DNA from: Asterochloris sp. CNOR1
Lineage: Eukaryota; Chlorophyta; Trebouxiophyceae; Trebouxiales; Trebouxiaceae
Assembly (NCBI GenBank): GCA_963969365.1
Contig: OZ017748.1
Span: 4,089,001-4,153,000 of the forward strand
DNA length: 64,000 bases
Direction of reading: 5' to 3'
Part shown: piece by piece, positions 1 through 10,800 of the stretch
Layout: the number at the start of each line of letters is the position of its first letter
Position numbering within the stretch: the first letter of the stretch is position 1
Position numbers and translations under genes: made by a program
The notes under the pieces: generated by a model
What the model was told of the DNA's origin: nothing
Database searches by the model: none
Seen by the model: the letters and a program-made list of their open reading frames with translations, nothing else

Positions 1-423
1 GAAGGAGCTGCTGCTCCAGGGCAGATTCTTGCTTGAAGTCTGCACAAGCAGGCCGTCTCAAACATCATGCTGGGCAGCTCATTCAGCACAAGGGCTGTCC
101 TGGCAGGGCAAGCATTGCATGGTGCCCACAGTCCTTCTATTTACCAGCCATCAGACAACAGGACTAGCCTCATGGCACTCTGATGAGCCCTACCAGCGGT
201 ACAATTGCAGCAGATGTCCTGGTCAGCTGACTCTGATGCAAGAGTGTTGCCTCATGCTCTTGGGAGGGCGAAATTGTGCACAGAAACATCATGCGCCCCC
301 ACTTCTGGCAGCGCTGTGTTGCCTGTCCACCTCTGATCATCAAAGGGTGTACATGGTCAGCTGGCAATATGTGTGTGCTAGCTCAAAGCCTCACAGCTGA
401 AAAGTGAATGTGCCTTTGCGCAG
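1..423 (+). other. Leading stretch without a supported exon
   Basis: No convincing coding exon is visible here. The stretch lies upstream of the first recognisable sucrose-phosphate synthase exon and is probably one of that gene's introns. Open frames on both strands are short, rich in Cys, Gln, Ser and Leu, and look like chance frames in CAG/TGC-rich DNA. It ends in a plausible acceptor (tttgcgcag) at about 415-423. Confidence 0.45.
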
Positions 424-3400
424 ATGCTTGGACTTGGGTGGAAAAGGTACATGGGACGAGTTCTCGCGCAACGGCGTGAAGAACATCATGGCCTACAGCT
501 GGCCCAGCCACTGCAAGAAGGTGCTAGAGTCGCTGGAGAGTGAGAAGCGGTTCTTGCAGCAGCACAAGGTGGGCTGCCATCTAACTTCACAGCACTTTCT
601 GGGGGTGAGGTGTACTGCGCCCAGTAGTGGAATGTCATGGGAGTGCAGAGCTTTACCCCGTTTGGTGTGCGGGTCCTGGCGAGCAGGCCGACCTTTTGCA
701 GCTAAGGTGGGTTGTTCTTATTCCCCCATAAGCAGCTGATTTGGCTGTGGTGCACAGAGCGTGCTGGCAAACTGGAAATCAGCTGGTACAAAGGCGACGA
801 AGCAGTTGCGCCTTGTGCAACATCATAAGGGTATTGGCAAGTTTAAGCAGAGCTCTTGGTCTTGAGGTGTCAGCATACATTAGGGGCCAAGCCTTTGCAG
901 AGGGTAAGAAGTGTCTCCTTCAGCAGCACCAGGTGGGTTGCACCCAGGCACCAAAGTGCAACAAGGGACAAGTTATAGTCAGGGTGCACCCATCACAGGC
1001 TGCTGTATGCTGAGCCAGAGACAGATTGTCCGCAGGGTGAGGACGCATCTTCAACCCTGAAGCATTGTGCCATCCGGCCCGCAGGTGCAGCAAATGCGTT
1101 TGAGCAGAACATGAACTGCCTTGGGCAGGGCCTGCCCTGCTCAGGGCGCATTCACTTATCCAAAGTCATTCCATGCACTTAAAGTTTGCCTGCAGATATG
1201 GATGTGGCTGAGCAGCAGCTGGGAAGCCTCCACAGGCTGCTGCTGTGCCTGCTCTGCCAAAGCTGGGGCTGAGCGCCAGCACTCCCGTGTGTTGTTGCCT
1301 TGAGCACACGCAATGTCCGACTTTGCTATGCCTTTCAACCTGAGGATGCACATAACTTGGCTGATTGGGAGCCGGGATTCAGCTCATCAGGTTCAGCAGC
1401 TTTGCTGCTGACTTGCCCACTGCTTGAGCTTTTTTCTTGTGCAATGCTGCAGACGCACGAGACTCAGCTCAGCGGGAGCTGGGATGCCGCTACAGGCTTT
1501 TTCAGTGCCCCTGACAGTGTACCAAAATTGCCATGGCACAAGCTGGGACTGAGCATTAGGTCTTCCATGTGCTGGGTGCTCTTCCAACAGTGTTGTCAGT
1601 CTGCCTGCCATCCCGTGGTCATGAACAGGTTGTGCCTCTTTGCCCACAGATGCACAAGACACGGCTGAGTGGGAGCTGGGACGCCTCCACAGGCGGGGGA
1701 TCGACGATGGAGCGCATGGGCAGCACGCCCTTTCCCTCCAAGGACAAGCCTCTCACCCACAGGGTGTCACGGGACAGGGAGGCCTTCTGGAAGGCGGCTG
1801 AATCAGAAGCGACCCCTAAGGGCGGGGTGGGCACTCCTAGGGCACCAGAGGCAGGTAGGCTCCTGAGGTGGTCCATGGTCAGTAGACATGCTTGCTTGCG
1901 GGTACAGGCGCAGTCGATGAACAGTTTCGAATTTTGAAAGGCATTGATGTATGGATATGCAGCTCCTCAGGGCCTCGGCGTTCCAGCGGCTCTCAAGTGT
2001 CTGCAGTACTTGAAGCATGCAGTTATCTGCTGCACGTTCAGGAGGCCACTAGCTGCAGCCGCAGCCAGCTTGCAGCGTTGGGTGCAATGCAAGCCTGCTG
2101 CAGGCTTACAGTTTGTCCCTTGGCCAGCATCTGATGCTATGCCTCTCTGCTGCAGCCCAGCAACCCAACGGCTTTGGCCGCAGCCAGTTGGTGGTGGTGC
2201 CCTTGGAAGGTCGCTTCAGGGCGCAGGAGACCAGCAAGCTGCTCAAACAGCTTGCGCAGGTAGGGTTTGCCTCTGTGAAGTGCTAGTGATTCACAGGCAG
2301 AATAGAAGTTGTTTCAGTTGCCATGAGGAATCGTTGAGAAGGGAGCTGCAGCTCAAGCTGCACGTCCCACGGCCAGCTTTAATGTCAACGCCTGCAGCAG
2401 CCAGGTTGCCTTCTGTATTGTCCAAGCTTCCTTGCTGTTCCCACTTCTGCTGCACTACTTATGGCTTGAAGCACGCATGCATTGCACCAATTCATTGGAC
2501 CCTTTGAATAGTTGGGAAGCTTGCCGCCACAGACCTGCTGGCCTGCAATGACTTGTGCTGAGGTCTGCAACCATTGCTGCAGGTAGCAGGCAGCAGCAAT
2601 GGAGCCATCGGTATCGGCATCGTCAGCATGTTGGGCTTTGATGACACCAAGAAGGCCCTGCAGGCATGTTTGGTGATGTTTCAGCTCTGAGCTGCCCCCA
2701 TCGTGCCTGGCATGCCTGAGCTGTGTGCATGTACTTGACAATACAGAGCCCTGCCGCTGGGCATGACCTTTGGACTTCTTGGGTTGTGTGTGTGAATCAT
2801 CAACTTGACAATCTGTGGTGCATGGCAGTGGCTCTGCACGCATAGCCTGAGACATGTACATGCACTGCATGACATGTCATCAACATCCACCTTGCCTGTG
2901 CCGCCACCACAGCTCTTGAGGCCATCTGGATCAACATGCAGCACCTCCCTGATAATGTTCTGAAACAATAGCCTTGCAATCAGCCTGGCCAATATTGCGC
3001 CACGCTGCTGACATGAACGCATTGCCCAGATATGCTGTATTCACCACACCGCTCAAGTTACTTCAAGCTTTTGCTGCCTTCTTTGCTGATGGCTCCTTGC
3101 TGCTGTCCTGCAGGAGACAGACGTCAGCCTGGATAGCCTGGACGCCATTGTGTGCCACGCCGGCGCAGACATCTGGCTGTCCACCGGCAAGGACTGGGCG
3201 TCTGACGACGATTGGGAGCATCTGATTGACTTCAGGTGGGTTTGCTAGACAGCCAGTGTTGAAGCTTGGCATCTGACAATGACTGGGCGCACCTGATCGC
3301 CGTCAAGCTCTTGCCTGCAGTGAGCACGAGGGCCTTCAAGAGGTACTCGCTGTGCACTTGCATGAGCCTTGGGACTGCAGGAAGTAGTTATTGCTCAGCA

Positions 3401-6340
3401 GCATGCTGTCAGCCTGGGGCTGGGCCATGTGCTGAATGCTCCAGCAGAGGTCTCGAACAGCCTGGGACAATGACAGATCTCAGCCCCACTGCTTGCCTGC
3501 TGTATGCCTGGAAGCAAGTGATGTGTGCTGCTGGCCGCCAGCCACCTGCCATGCTGTAGCACCTCTTGTGTGCACCACGATCCCCCAGTCTTCCAGTCCT
3601 GCATGTGTCTGTATTCCTACGGGACCCCTCAGTCCCCGCAATTGTCCTGAGTTGGTGCCTGCACCACTGCCAGCGCCCTCATGAGCTAGAGCTTGACAAA
3701 CAAGAGGGCACCTGCCTTTGCCTCTGCCTCTGCGCCCCTGCAGGTGGTACTGCATGTCTCTGCAGCACCCGCTGATCAAACTACCCTTCAGTGCATGCAA
3801 GCTTCCCTGACCTGTGCCCTGCAGGCTCAATCAGTGTGCAGCATCTGCTGATGCACACGGTCACCCCATTGCTCGCCAGCTCACTCGATGGAACTGCATA
3901 TCATTCAGCGCCTTCCAACCACCAATCTGTTATCTGGCAGTGCTGTCTCGTGCTTGCCTTCACCCAGGCGTGTCTCTGCAGGCGGGTTGGCCCTTCTTCC
4001 AGAGCGGCTGGTCTGCACTGGGTATCTCAACTGCCCCCATGATGCTCCTGCAGGTGGGACCGCGTGTCCCTGCAGCGGCTGCTGACCAAGCTGGTGACTG
4101 CGCCCGCCTTGCTGACCCCCGCCACCTCGACCAACATCAAGGGCCTCGCTCCCCTGACGCGGGCGCTGAGCAACATGCCCGACCCCGAGAAGCAGGAGAT
4201 GGGGGTGCACCCCCACCACGTGTGCGTGCAGCTCGACCGGGAGGCCAAGGAGATCCTGGGTGAGCAGACACTCTGTTGGCATGGTGACCTATGGGTGCCT
4301 GTGGTGCAGCTCATGTTTGCACCAGCCCCTCTCAATGTGCAGGTGCACATTGGTTGCATATGCAGCTGGGAAGGCCTGCTGGCATGCATGGCTGTCGCAC
4401 ACCAGGCGCAACCCGGAGGTGCAAGCTGAGCTGAAGGTTGCAGGGGAGTGCAAGCTGGTCAAATTCTGGGTGTCGACGTGGCCTGTACGTGGCCTGGGCA
4501 TTGCCCAGACTGTACCTTGCTCTTCACCTGCATGTATGGCATTGCCTTCAGCAGTGTCTGGATGCATTCAGGCTGTCACCCTGGCTCATTGCAGGGAGAC
4601 ATCATGGCTGCCCTCCAAGAAATAACAAGACCCAATGACAGGGCCCCTCTGCTGATTGTCTCGACTGCAGACCATGGCCATGGCAAGCGCACAAACGCCA
4701 CCACCGGCTTCACCTCAGGCTTCCTGACTCCGTCTTTCCTCTGCAATTGCAGGGCACGGCCGCGGCAAGGGTGCAGCCGTCTCCACTGCAATCGTGGACC
4801 GCCTTCGTCGCCGCCTGCGGTCAAATGGCTACCGAGCGCACCTCACGCTCCAGGTGGGGCACCCCTGGTATGCTGAGCAGGGCTGTGTACAGTGACTGAA
4901 GCATTCCCTCCACCAAGCAATGCTTGGCAAAAACAATGCTGGACATCACTGACTGCACAGCTACTGCTCCATGCCTTGCTCAAGGTGATGTTCTGCAAAG
5001 CAGCATCCTGCCTTGGCATGCTGGTTCTGTATGACAGCTTGCTGTCCACTGAGCTGAAGGCAGACTGCCGCTTGAGCGTTCATGGCGCTTCCTCGCGCGC
5101 AACCAAGTGCACTTTCACGCCTGTGCTCACTGCCGTGCAACGCTCCTGCTCTCCTTCTGCAGATGGTGCCCAGCAAGGAGGAGCTGCTCTCCAACGTGCA
5201 CATCACGCCTGTGCGTGCCAGTCGGGCGCTGTCACTTCGCTACCTAGCCAACCGCTTTGGCCTGGACATGGACGGCGTTGCTGTAAGTTTTCGTCAAGGG
5301 GCAGAGTTGCCCTCAGGGTTGAGTGCTGTCTGACGGTCTGTGAAGACTCATCTGCCTGGGAAAACCCTGTTGCCTGGGAAACCCTGCTGCCTGCCTTTGC
5401 TGACCATTGCCAGGTGCTGTGCACTGTCCACATGGCACCTCAAACTCCTGCTGAAGTCATGCTTCTGCTTGCAAACCCCATGAGACTGCCTCTCACAAGA
5501 ATAGTGGTTGCAGTTGGCACATGCACAGGTTGTTGGGTTGACAGCAGGCAGGAGGCTCACCAGTCTGTCTGGAGACACACCACAAGACTGTCCATACCTG
5601 TCTGCTGCAGGTAGTAGTGCTGCCTCCGGTGGTGGCTCAGAGGGGCGACAACTTCTCGGTGGGGTCCTATGTCTCCGACTTGGCCGAGCTGGTCAGTGGC
5701 TGGTGCCACGTGTTCATCCAGACTCCAAAGGAGAACACCATGATTGACCTGCGCCAGCTGGACACAGCCGACGCCCAGAGCATCGACAAGCTGACAGTCA
5801 AGATTGGGCCCAAGCTATTTGGGAAGAGGGTGGAAGTGAGCCCTGCAGCGCTTTGCACTGTCCCCCCTGACCTGCAGCCTGCTCTGTGCTGGACAGTGCT
5901 GCTGCTCTGCAAGACAGGCCTCAGTGGCTGCATAGTCTGAATGAGGATACAATGCTGGCACCGCATGGCCACGGCCTTTGCTACAAAGGTGGCTGCATGG
6001 CCTGAGGGAGACTGCACAGTACAGCCCCTGCGCAACCACTACCTGCATGAATGCTTCAGATTGTTGTTGACCTGGCCGCCCAAGCCCTGCACCTCCATGA
6101 AGCTCTGCCTGTGCCCGGCAGCTTGACACCTCACATTGCTAGGCCGAGGCTTGTTGGGCCAGGCCTGTCTGATACCTGCCTGCCATGCCTCCACGTCTTT
6201 ACAATGCAATCATGCCTGCTCAGCTGCCCTGTCAGCAAAGAGCTGCCATGTGATCCATGCAGTTCATCGAGGAGGGCGAGGCGCTGTCAAAGGCTGTCCA
6301 GCAGCTGGCAGAAGGGCAGAAAGCCAAGCACCAGAGCTGA
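424..6340 (+). CDS. SPS: Sucrose-phosphate synthase, C-terminal part (gene starts before the window)
   Basis: Sucrose-phosphate synthase joins UDP-glucose and fructose 6-phosphate into sucrose 6-phosphate in the cytosol. Exons: about 424-568, 1650-1854, 2156-2259, 2583-2663, 3114-3235, 4054-4259, 4753-4853, 5163-5282, 5611-5835, 6263-6340; all phases close. The first encodes NGVKNIMAYSWPSHCKK, matching the plant segment NGLKNIHLFSWPEHCKN at the end of the glycosyltransferase domain. Later exons follow the phosphatase-like C-terminal domain: DAIVCHAGADIW (plant DAFICNSGSDLY), the following EHLIDFRW (plant SHIEYRW), and PVRASRALSLRYLANRFG (plant VLASRSQALRYLFVRWG). The stop follows KAKHQS. The N-terminal and most of the catalytic domain lie outside the window. 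The intron after 2663 has a GC donor. Several introns contain degraded copies of neighbouring exon edges. The family call is firm. The start of the first exon is uncertain by a few codons. Confidence 0.85.
1199..1497 (+). repeat. Two degraded copies of the next exon's 5' edge
   Basis: Segments near 1199-1237 and 1449-1497 copy the start of the exon at 1650 (core gggagctgggacgcctccac), each with its upstream intron end. They sit about 200-250 bp apart, inside the intron that precedes the real exon. They are decayed and not needed for the reading frame. Confidence 0.7.
3269..3305 (+). repeat. Degraded copy of an SPS exon 3' end
   Basis: The segment copies the last bases of the exon 3114-3235 (real: gcgtctgacgacgattggga; copy: gcatctgacaatgactgggc) and lies just downstream, inside the intron. 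Confidence 0.7.
3736..4015 (+). repeat. Two degraded copies of an SPS acceptor plus exon start
   Basis: Copies near 3736-3782 and 3974-4015 resemble the junction at 4048-4095 (ctgcag, then gtgggaccgcgtgtccctgc). The first copy keeps a complete acceptor. The second is more decayed. Confidence 0.65.
4662..4712 (+). repeat. Degraded copy of the acceptor and start of exon 4753
   Basis: The segment runs ctgcag, accatggccatggcaagcgc; the real junction is ttgcag, ggcacggccgcggcaagggt. It lies about 90 bp upstream of the functional acceptor. Confidence 0.6.
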
Positions 6341-6653
6341 CCCCATCCGCCGCCATCAGGCTCCACAGCTCTGGCTCTCACCACCCCACATGAATTGAAG
6401 CACAACAAGTAGCCCTGGCAGCTGATTCCGGCAACAGCCTGGGCACCTAGCAGCACCTGAATTGCCCCATCGTCAGGATTTGTCATTGTGCATGTGATTT
6501 GCGCAGTTCCATAAGCAGTCCCAGGGCCTTTGTGTGTCTCACATGCTTCAGCATTCACTTCACAGGCAATTGAGAATTCATTCTGCAAACTTTGGTCGCC
6601 AGAAGCATACGCTCCTCATTACCAGGCGCCACTTCGATGTCAGTCAGTAGTCC

Positions 6654-6658
6654 TGTAA
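6654..6658 (+). terminator. TGTAA poly(A) signal of the SPS gene
   Basis: The chlorophyte poly(A) signal TGTAA lies about 315 bases after the SPS stop codon and just before the convergent stop codon of the next gene. It is consistent with the end of the SPS 3' UTR. Confidence 0.55.
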
Positions 6659-6679
6659 TGCGTGCAGATACACTGGGGG

Positions 6680-7773
6680 TCAACAACTGGTGCAATTAAT
6701 GATCATGGGCTCATAGGCTGCCTTGAAAGCTGCAAAGCTCATGCCGAGCTTGAGGTCTGTCTCTCCCGCGCCCAGCCAGAAGAAGTCTGGTATCAACTGG
6801 CTGATTTTGTCAGACACAACAATGGGCAGCTGTGTCTTGGAACCCACAGGGCTGACTGCATTTCGCTCGAAGCCTGTGAGCTTGCCAGAGACAGTCTCAT
6901 CCACCAGTTTCATCTTGAAGTTGTTGATGCCCTTGGCGCCATGCAGCTTGTGCATGTGGTGCTTTATCTTCTCTGCATCCAGCCTGGCAGCATACTGCAG
7001 TGGGCCAGCAGACATCTCGGCTTCTGCTGAGAGCGGTGTGCTCTGGCCACTCAAGCTGGCACTGAGGGAAAGCTGCTTTTTGCTTAAACTGCACCTGAAC
7101 AATGACTAGGAAGTATTTGGAGTGCTCAGGGTGGTCACAGTCTATGTTGTCATGGTCTGCCTTGTTCTGCAGGAGAGACACGGTGAGTGTGCAGGCTGTG
7201 CAGCCGGCTCAATCTCCAAACTGTACGTTATCTAAGTTGATTGACATTTGTATGAGCTGTGCCATTGTGTGGTCACCTGCATGATGATGGATTTGCAGAG
7301 GTGCTCCACGCTGGCGGCGCCCAAGCAGTCTCGCCTGCAGCCAAAAGCCTTGCTTTACTGAGTATCTGCGCAGTTTCGAAGTGACAATGCCAGCTTGCAG
7401 ACCTGAACTCTAGAGGCTGATCATAGTAACGCCCAGGAACACGGACAAACTTAAAGCCTGATACGCCTCGCTGCTGCAGTTCCTGTGTCAGGCACTTCTG
7501 CATACCGCCGACGGCTGACCCTGCATGCTGTGAGGCTTGTGCTGATGCTGCCAGCTCATGCTGTACTTGCCTCAGGCCATAGTGAGCTTCAAGATTGGTA
7601 AGTGCTGCCTCCATCCTTTTGAATCTGGCATGCAGGTCATGAGGGCCTTTCAGGTAAACAGCAGCTTCCAAGTTTTGCAGCCTGCCTTCGATACTGGTGA
7701 ATCGGCTGTGCAATGCCAGGTCCTGCATGGTGTGATCTGCTGGGCAGGCTAGAATCCCACAGCTGCAGCCCAT
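6680..7773 (-). CDS. YbaK/aminoacyl-tRNA synthetase-associated domain protein (probable trans-editing deacylase)
   Basis: Proteins with this domain hydrolyse mischarged aminoacyl-tRNAs. Exons on the minus strand: 7773-7403, 7334-7277, 7166-7095 and 6994-6680; phases close to 271 codons. The N-terminal third is a short coiled coil with regular Leu spacing (about residues 20-60). It is followed by VPGRYYDQPLEF and then the YbaK-like domain: DCLGAASVEHLCKSIIMQ, SKYFLVIVQYAARLDAEK, KLTGFERNAVSPVGSK and DFFWLGAGETDLKLGMS. This order matches, from memory, a plant YbaK-domain protein with the same leading coiled coil. The start could be at 7773 or at a second Met at 7728. The gene is divergent from IFT140 with only 33-78 bp between start codons, and convergent with SPS. 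The exact amino acid edited cannot be told from sequence. Confidence 0.82.
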
Positions 7774-7806
7774 GCAGGGGAAATTGGCAATCTTTCGTGT
7801 GGTGCC
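7774..7806. promoter_or_regulatory. Very short divergent intergenic space between the YbaK gene and IFT140
   Basis: Start codons on opposite strands are 33 bp apart, or 78 bp if the YbaK gene starts at its second Met. The promoters and 5' UTRs of the two genes must therefore overlap. No TATA-like motif is visible. Confidence 0.5.
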
Positions 7807-10800
7807 ATGAGCATTTACTTCGTCAACACTATCCAGGCTTCGGTGAACTTAGCAGCTTGGTCAAAGGTATGCATGTGATCCATGGCACACAACATGTTTC
7901 TGAACATAAGGACTTGAAACTCTGCGCACCCCTGTAGGGATCCCCCAGTGACCCTCTCCTCGCCTTGGCATTGAATGGCCAGCCAGTGCAGCTGTACACA
8001 GCAGCAGGGCAGCCCGCGCAGCACAGGGGCAGCCAGGCCCTCATCCGGAACGTGCGTGGCAAGCAGGATGTGGCCGCCCTGGCTTGGCACCCCACCTCAC
8101 CCCTGCTGGTGGTGGCATGGCTTGACGGTGAGCAGCCTTGTGACACTCATGCCCTGAGTTCTGTTGATAGCATCAGAGGTGCGGCAGAGAGCAAGACTGC
8201 AGCACGGCGTAAGCTGTGCTTCTCTCAGCTGGCATTGCAGGTCATGCTGGCCGCTCTGCATCCAGGGCAAACGCTGGCTGGACAGTGCTTTTGCCATGAG
8301 CTGGGTTTGATTGACCTTCCAGTTGCTGGATGACAGAGGCACATGAACTTCATGGCCTGCATGCCTTCCAGCGCACATGCTGCTGTAGCGTGCTGCCTCA
8401 GCCATGCTTCATGCTGCAGGGGCCGTCTCCTTCTGGAACGCGACAGAGGGGACCCTGCGGGAGGACTCCAAGGTCCATCGCTGCGGTGTAACCAGCATGG
8501 CCTGGGATGCGCAGGGAGGACTGCTGGCCACAGGGGACCGTCAGGTAGGCAGTGTCAGCTGCCTGGCTGTGACATAACTAGCATGTTCTGTGATGCGCAG
8601 GGAGGACAGGGCACTATCAGGTAGGCTGCCTGGCCATGACATACCATGGCCTGGGCACTGCGCAGGGAGGACTGCTGGCCACTGGGGACTGTCAGGTAGG
8701 CAGTCCCAGCTGCCTGGCTGTGCTCCTGGCTTGGGCTCTGCGAGAGGGGCCTCTTTGCTCATCATGGCCTGGGACATGCAGGGAGGGGGAAGTTGCTGCT
8801 GCTGCCAGGTGAACACCTGTGGCAGCCAGGCTGTGCCCTTTGCCTGAGCTCTCATATCTGAGGGGTGGCTTCTCTTCTGCACAGCCAGCGTGGCCTGCGG
8901 TGTTTGGGGAGAGACCTGCAGGCCACAGGGGGACTACTGGGTGAGCAGTCTTGGTAAGTGTGTGGTAACGAGTGGATTGGAGGGACTCAAAATGTGAACG
9001 CCGACAAGCTGGACATGAAGCTGTTGATGCTGGGTGTCATGGAGCAGCAGTAGGGGGAGCCTGGCTACAGAAAGGATGGGGGCGCTTGGTTTCCAGCCAT
9101 GCGCCTGCAAAGGGCGCTCCTGCCAGGGGCAGTCGTCTGGCCTAGGGGGCTCTCACAGGGACTCATGCAGCTCTCCGTGTCTCAGCACCTCACAATGTGC
9201 AGCTGGCAGGCTCCGCTGACAGGAATCCGTGCCGAGCCCTGCCGTGCTGCGCCTGCTGCAGGGTCACATGGCTCTGTGGCAAGCTGATGAGCAGCTTGCC
9301 CCAGTCTGCCTTTGCCAAGCTGACGCAGAAGGGAAGCAGCCAGTGGCACAACTCGTGCATGGGCAGGCGGCGTTGGGTGAGCAAACATGAGTCCACATAG
9401 TGCCATTTCCCCTTTCCCTGAGGCAACTATGTGCAAATGTACGCACTGCATGGTAGCATTGTGTCCCATCTGCAAAGCTGCACTCACAAGGAAAGGTGCA
9501 GGGCACTTCCTGCCCCTCGTGTGCGAGGCGGGCACATCTGGGAACAGAATGAGAGTCCACTCAACGACTTCTGCTTGACGCTTGCTGGCTCCTTCAAGGT
9601 GCAGCCAGCTGCCTGACGTCAGGCCAGCAACCCCCCAAATAGCCCGTAACCCTCTGCTGTGATTGTGCATGGCTGACACGAGAACCCTGGCACCGCCTCT
9701 ACAGTTGCTCCCACAGCCAGCAGGGCAGCGCTTTAGCAGTCTCAAGGTTTCCTGCAACTGCCGCAAGCAGTGGTGCCCCATGTGAGGTGCTGCAGAGGAC
9801 AGAGCGGTGTTTGCTGCCACCCCAGATCAGCTTGGCAGCAGTGCAGCCATCCGTTTGTGGCTGCAACTGCTGTATGCTGCCTTACTGTAGATGCTGCAGA
9901 GGACCAGCTGTTTCTGCTGCCACCCAAAAGAGGCAGCATTTGCAGTCTGACACCTGCTGCACTGCTGTGTGCTGCCCCACTGCAGGGGCTGCAGAGGACA
10001 GAGTATTTTCTATTGCAACCCAAAGGGCAGCATATGAGCAGTCTGATACCTGCTGCGACTGCTGTGTGTTGCCCCACTGCAGGGGCTGCAGAGGACAGAT
10101 TGGTACCTGTTGCCACCCCGAGGGGCAGCAGTTGAGCAGTCTATATTTTTGCTGCCACTGCAGGTGCTGCAGAGGACCGGGTGGTATTTGCAGCCACACC
10201 TACAGCCACCGGCGCAGCCGTGCACATGCTGGACCTGCAGGGGAGGCTGGACAGGCTGTACGAGGTTGAGCAGCCCCTGCAGGCGCTGTACTACCATGCA
10301 GCCAGGCACCAGCTTGTGTCTGTCAGCCGTGCAGGTGGGAGTGCTGCCTTGCGTGCCTACCTGCATCAAAGGCTGCGAGATGCAGCTCCACCTGCACTGC
10401 TTGCTCGAGCTGACAAAGGAGATCCCCTTTGCATCTGCGCTTTCTGGAAGTGATTTCCCCGTGGCACTATGTGGCGCAGGCCTGCTGATTGCACAGCCTA
10501 GGATCAGGCATGGCATGGCAGCCTAGCCTGCTGCCCGGCAGTGCCCTTGCAGCGGATCTGGCTGTCCCAATCTGACTTGTTCATGCGTGGCAGCCCGTGC
10601 TCCTGACAGACTGCGCCCTCCGAGGACACAGCGTGCATCCACGGCTGCAAGAGCAGGCAGCTCTGGACAAGCGTCGTCTTCATGCACCTGGCAGCACCCT
10701 CAGACTCTGTGGCTCTGCTGGCACGTCATCATGCACGGCTTCAGGACCTTGCTCTCAGCAGTGATTTCAGCGATGCAAGGCATCTGGTTCACCCGTCAAC

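Noticed and set aside
1121-1668. Additional SPS coding exons between 569 and 1649
   Set aside because: The open frames here are copies of the exon at 1650 with changed splice contexts, and exons 424-568 and 1650-1854 already join in phase.
4892-5614. 240-codon open frame within the SPS gene
   Set aside because: It runs through introns of SPS in a different frame from the conserved exons and shows no protein-like composition.
9427-9475. CKCTHC...CPIC pattern resembling a RING or zinc ribbon
   Set aside because: It lies in a segment between two IFT140 exons that join in phase without it. The acceptor before it is poor and the frame ends soon after. Probably chance.
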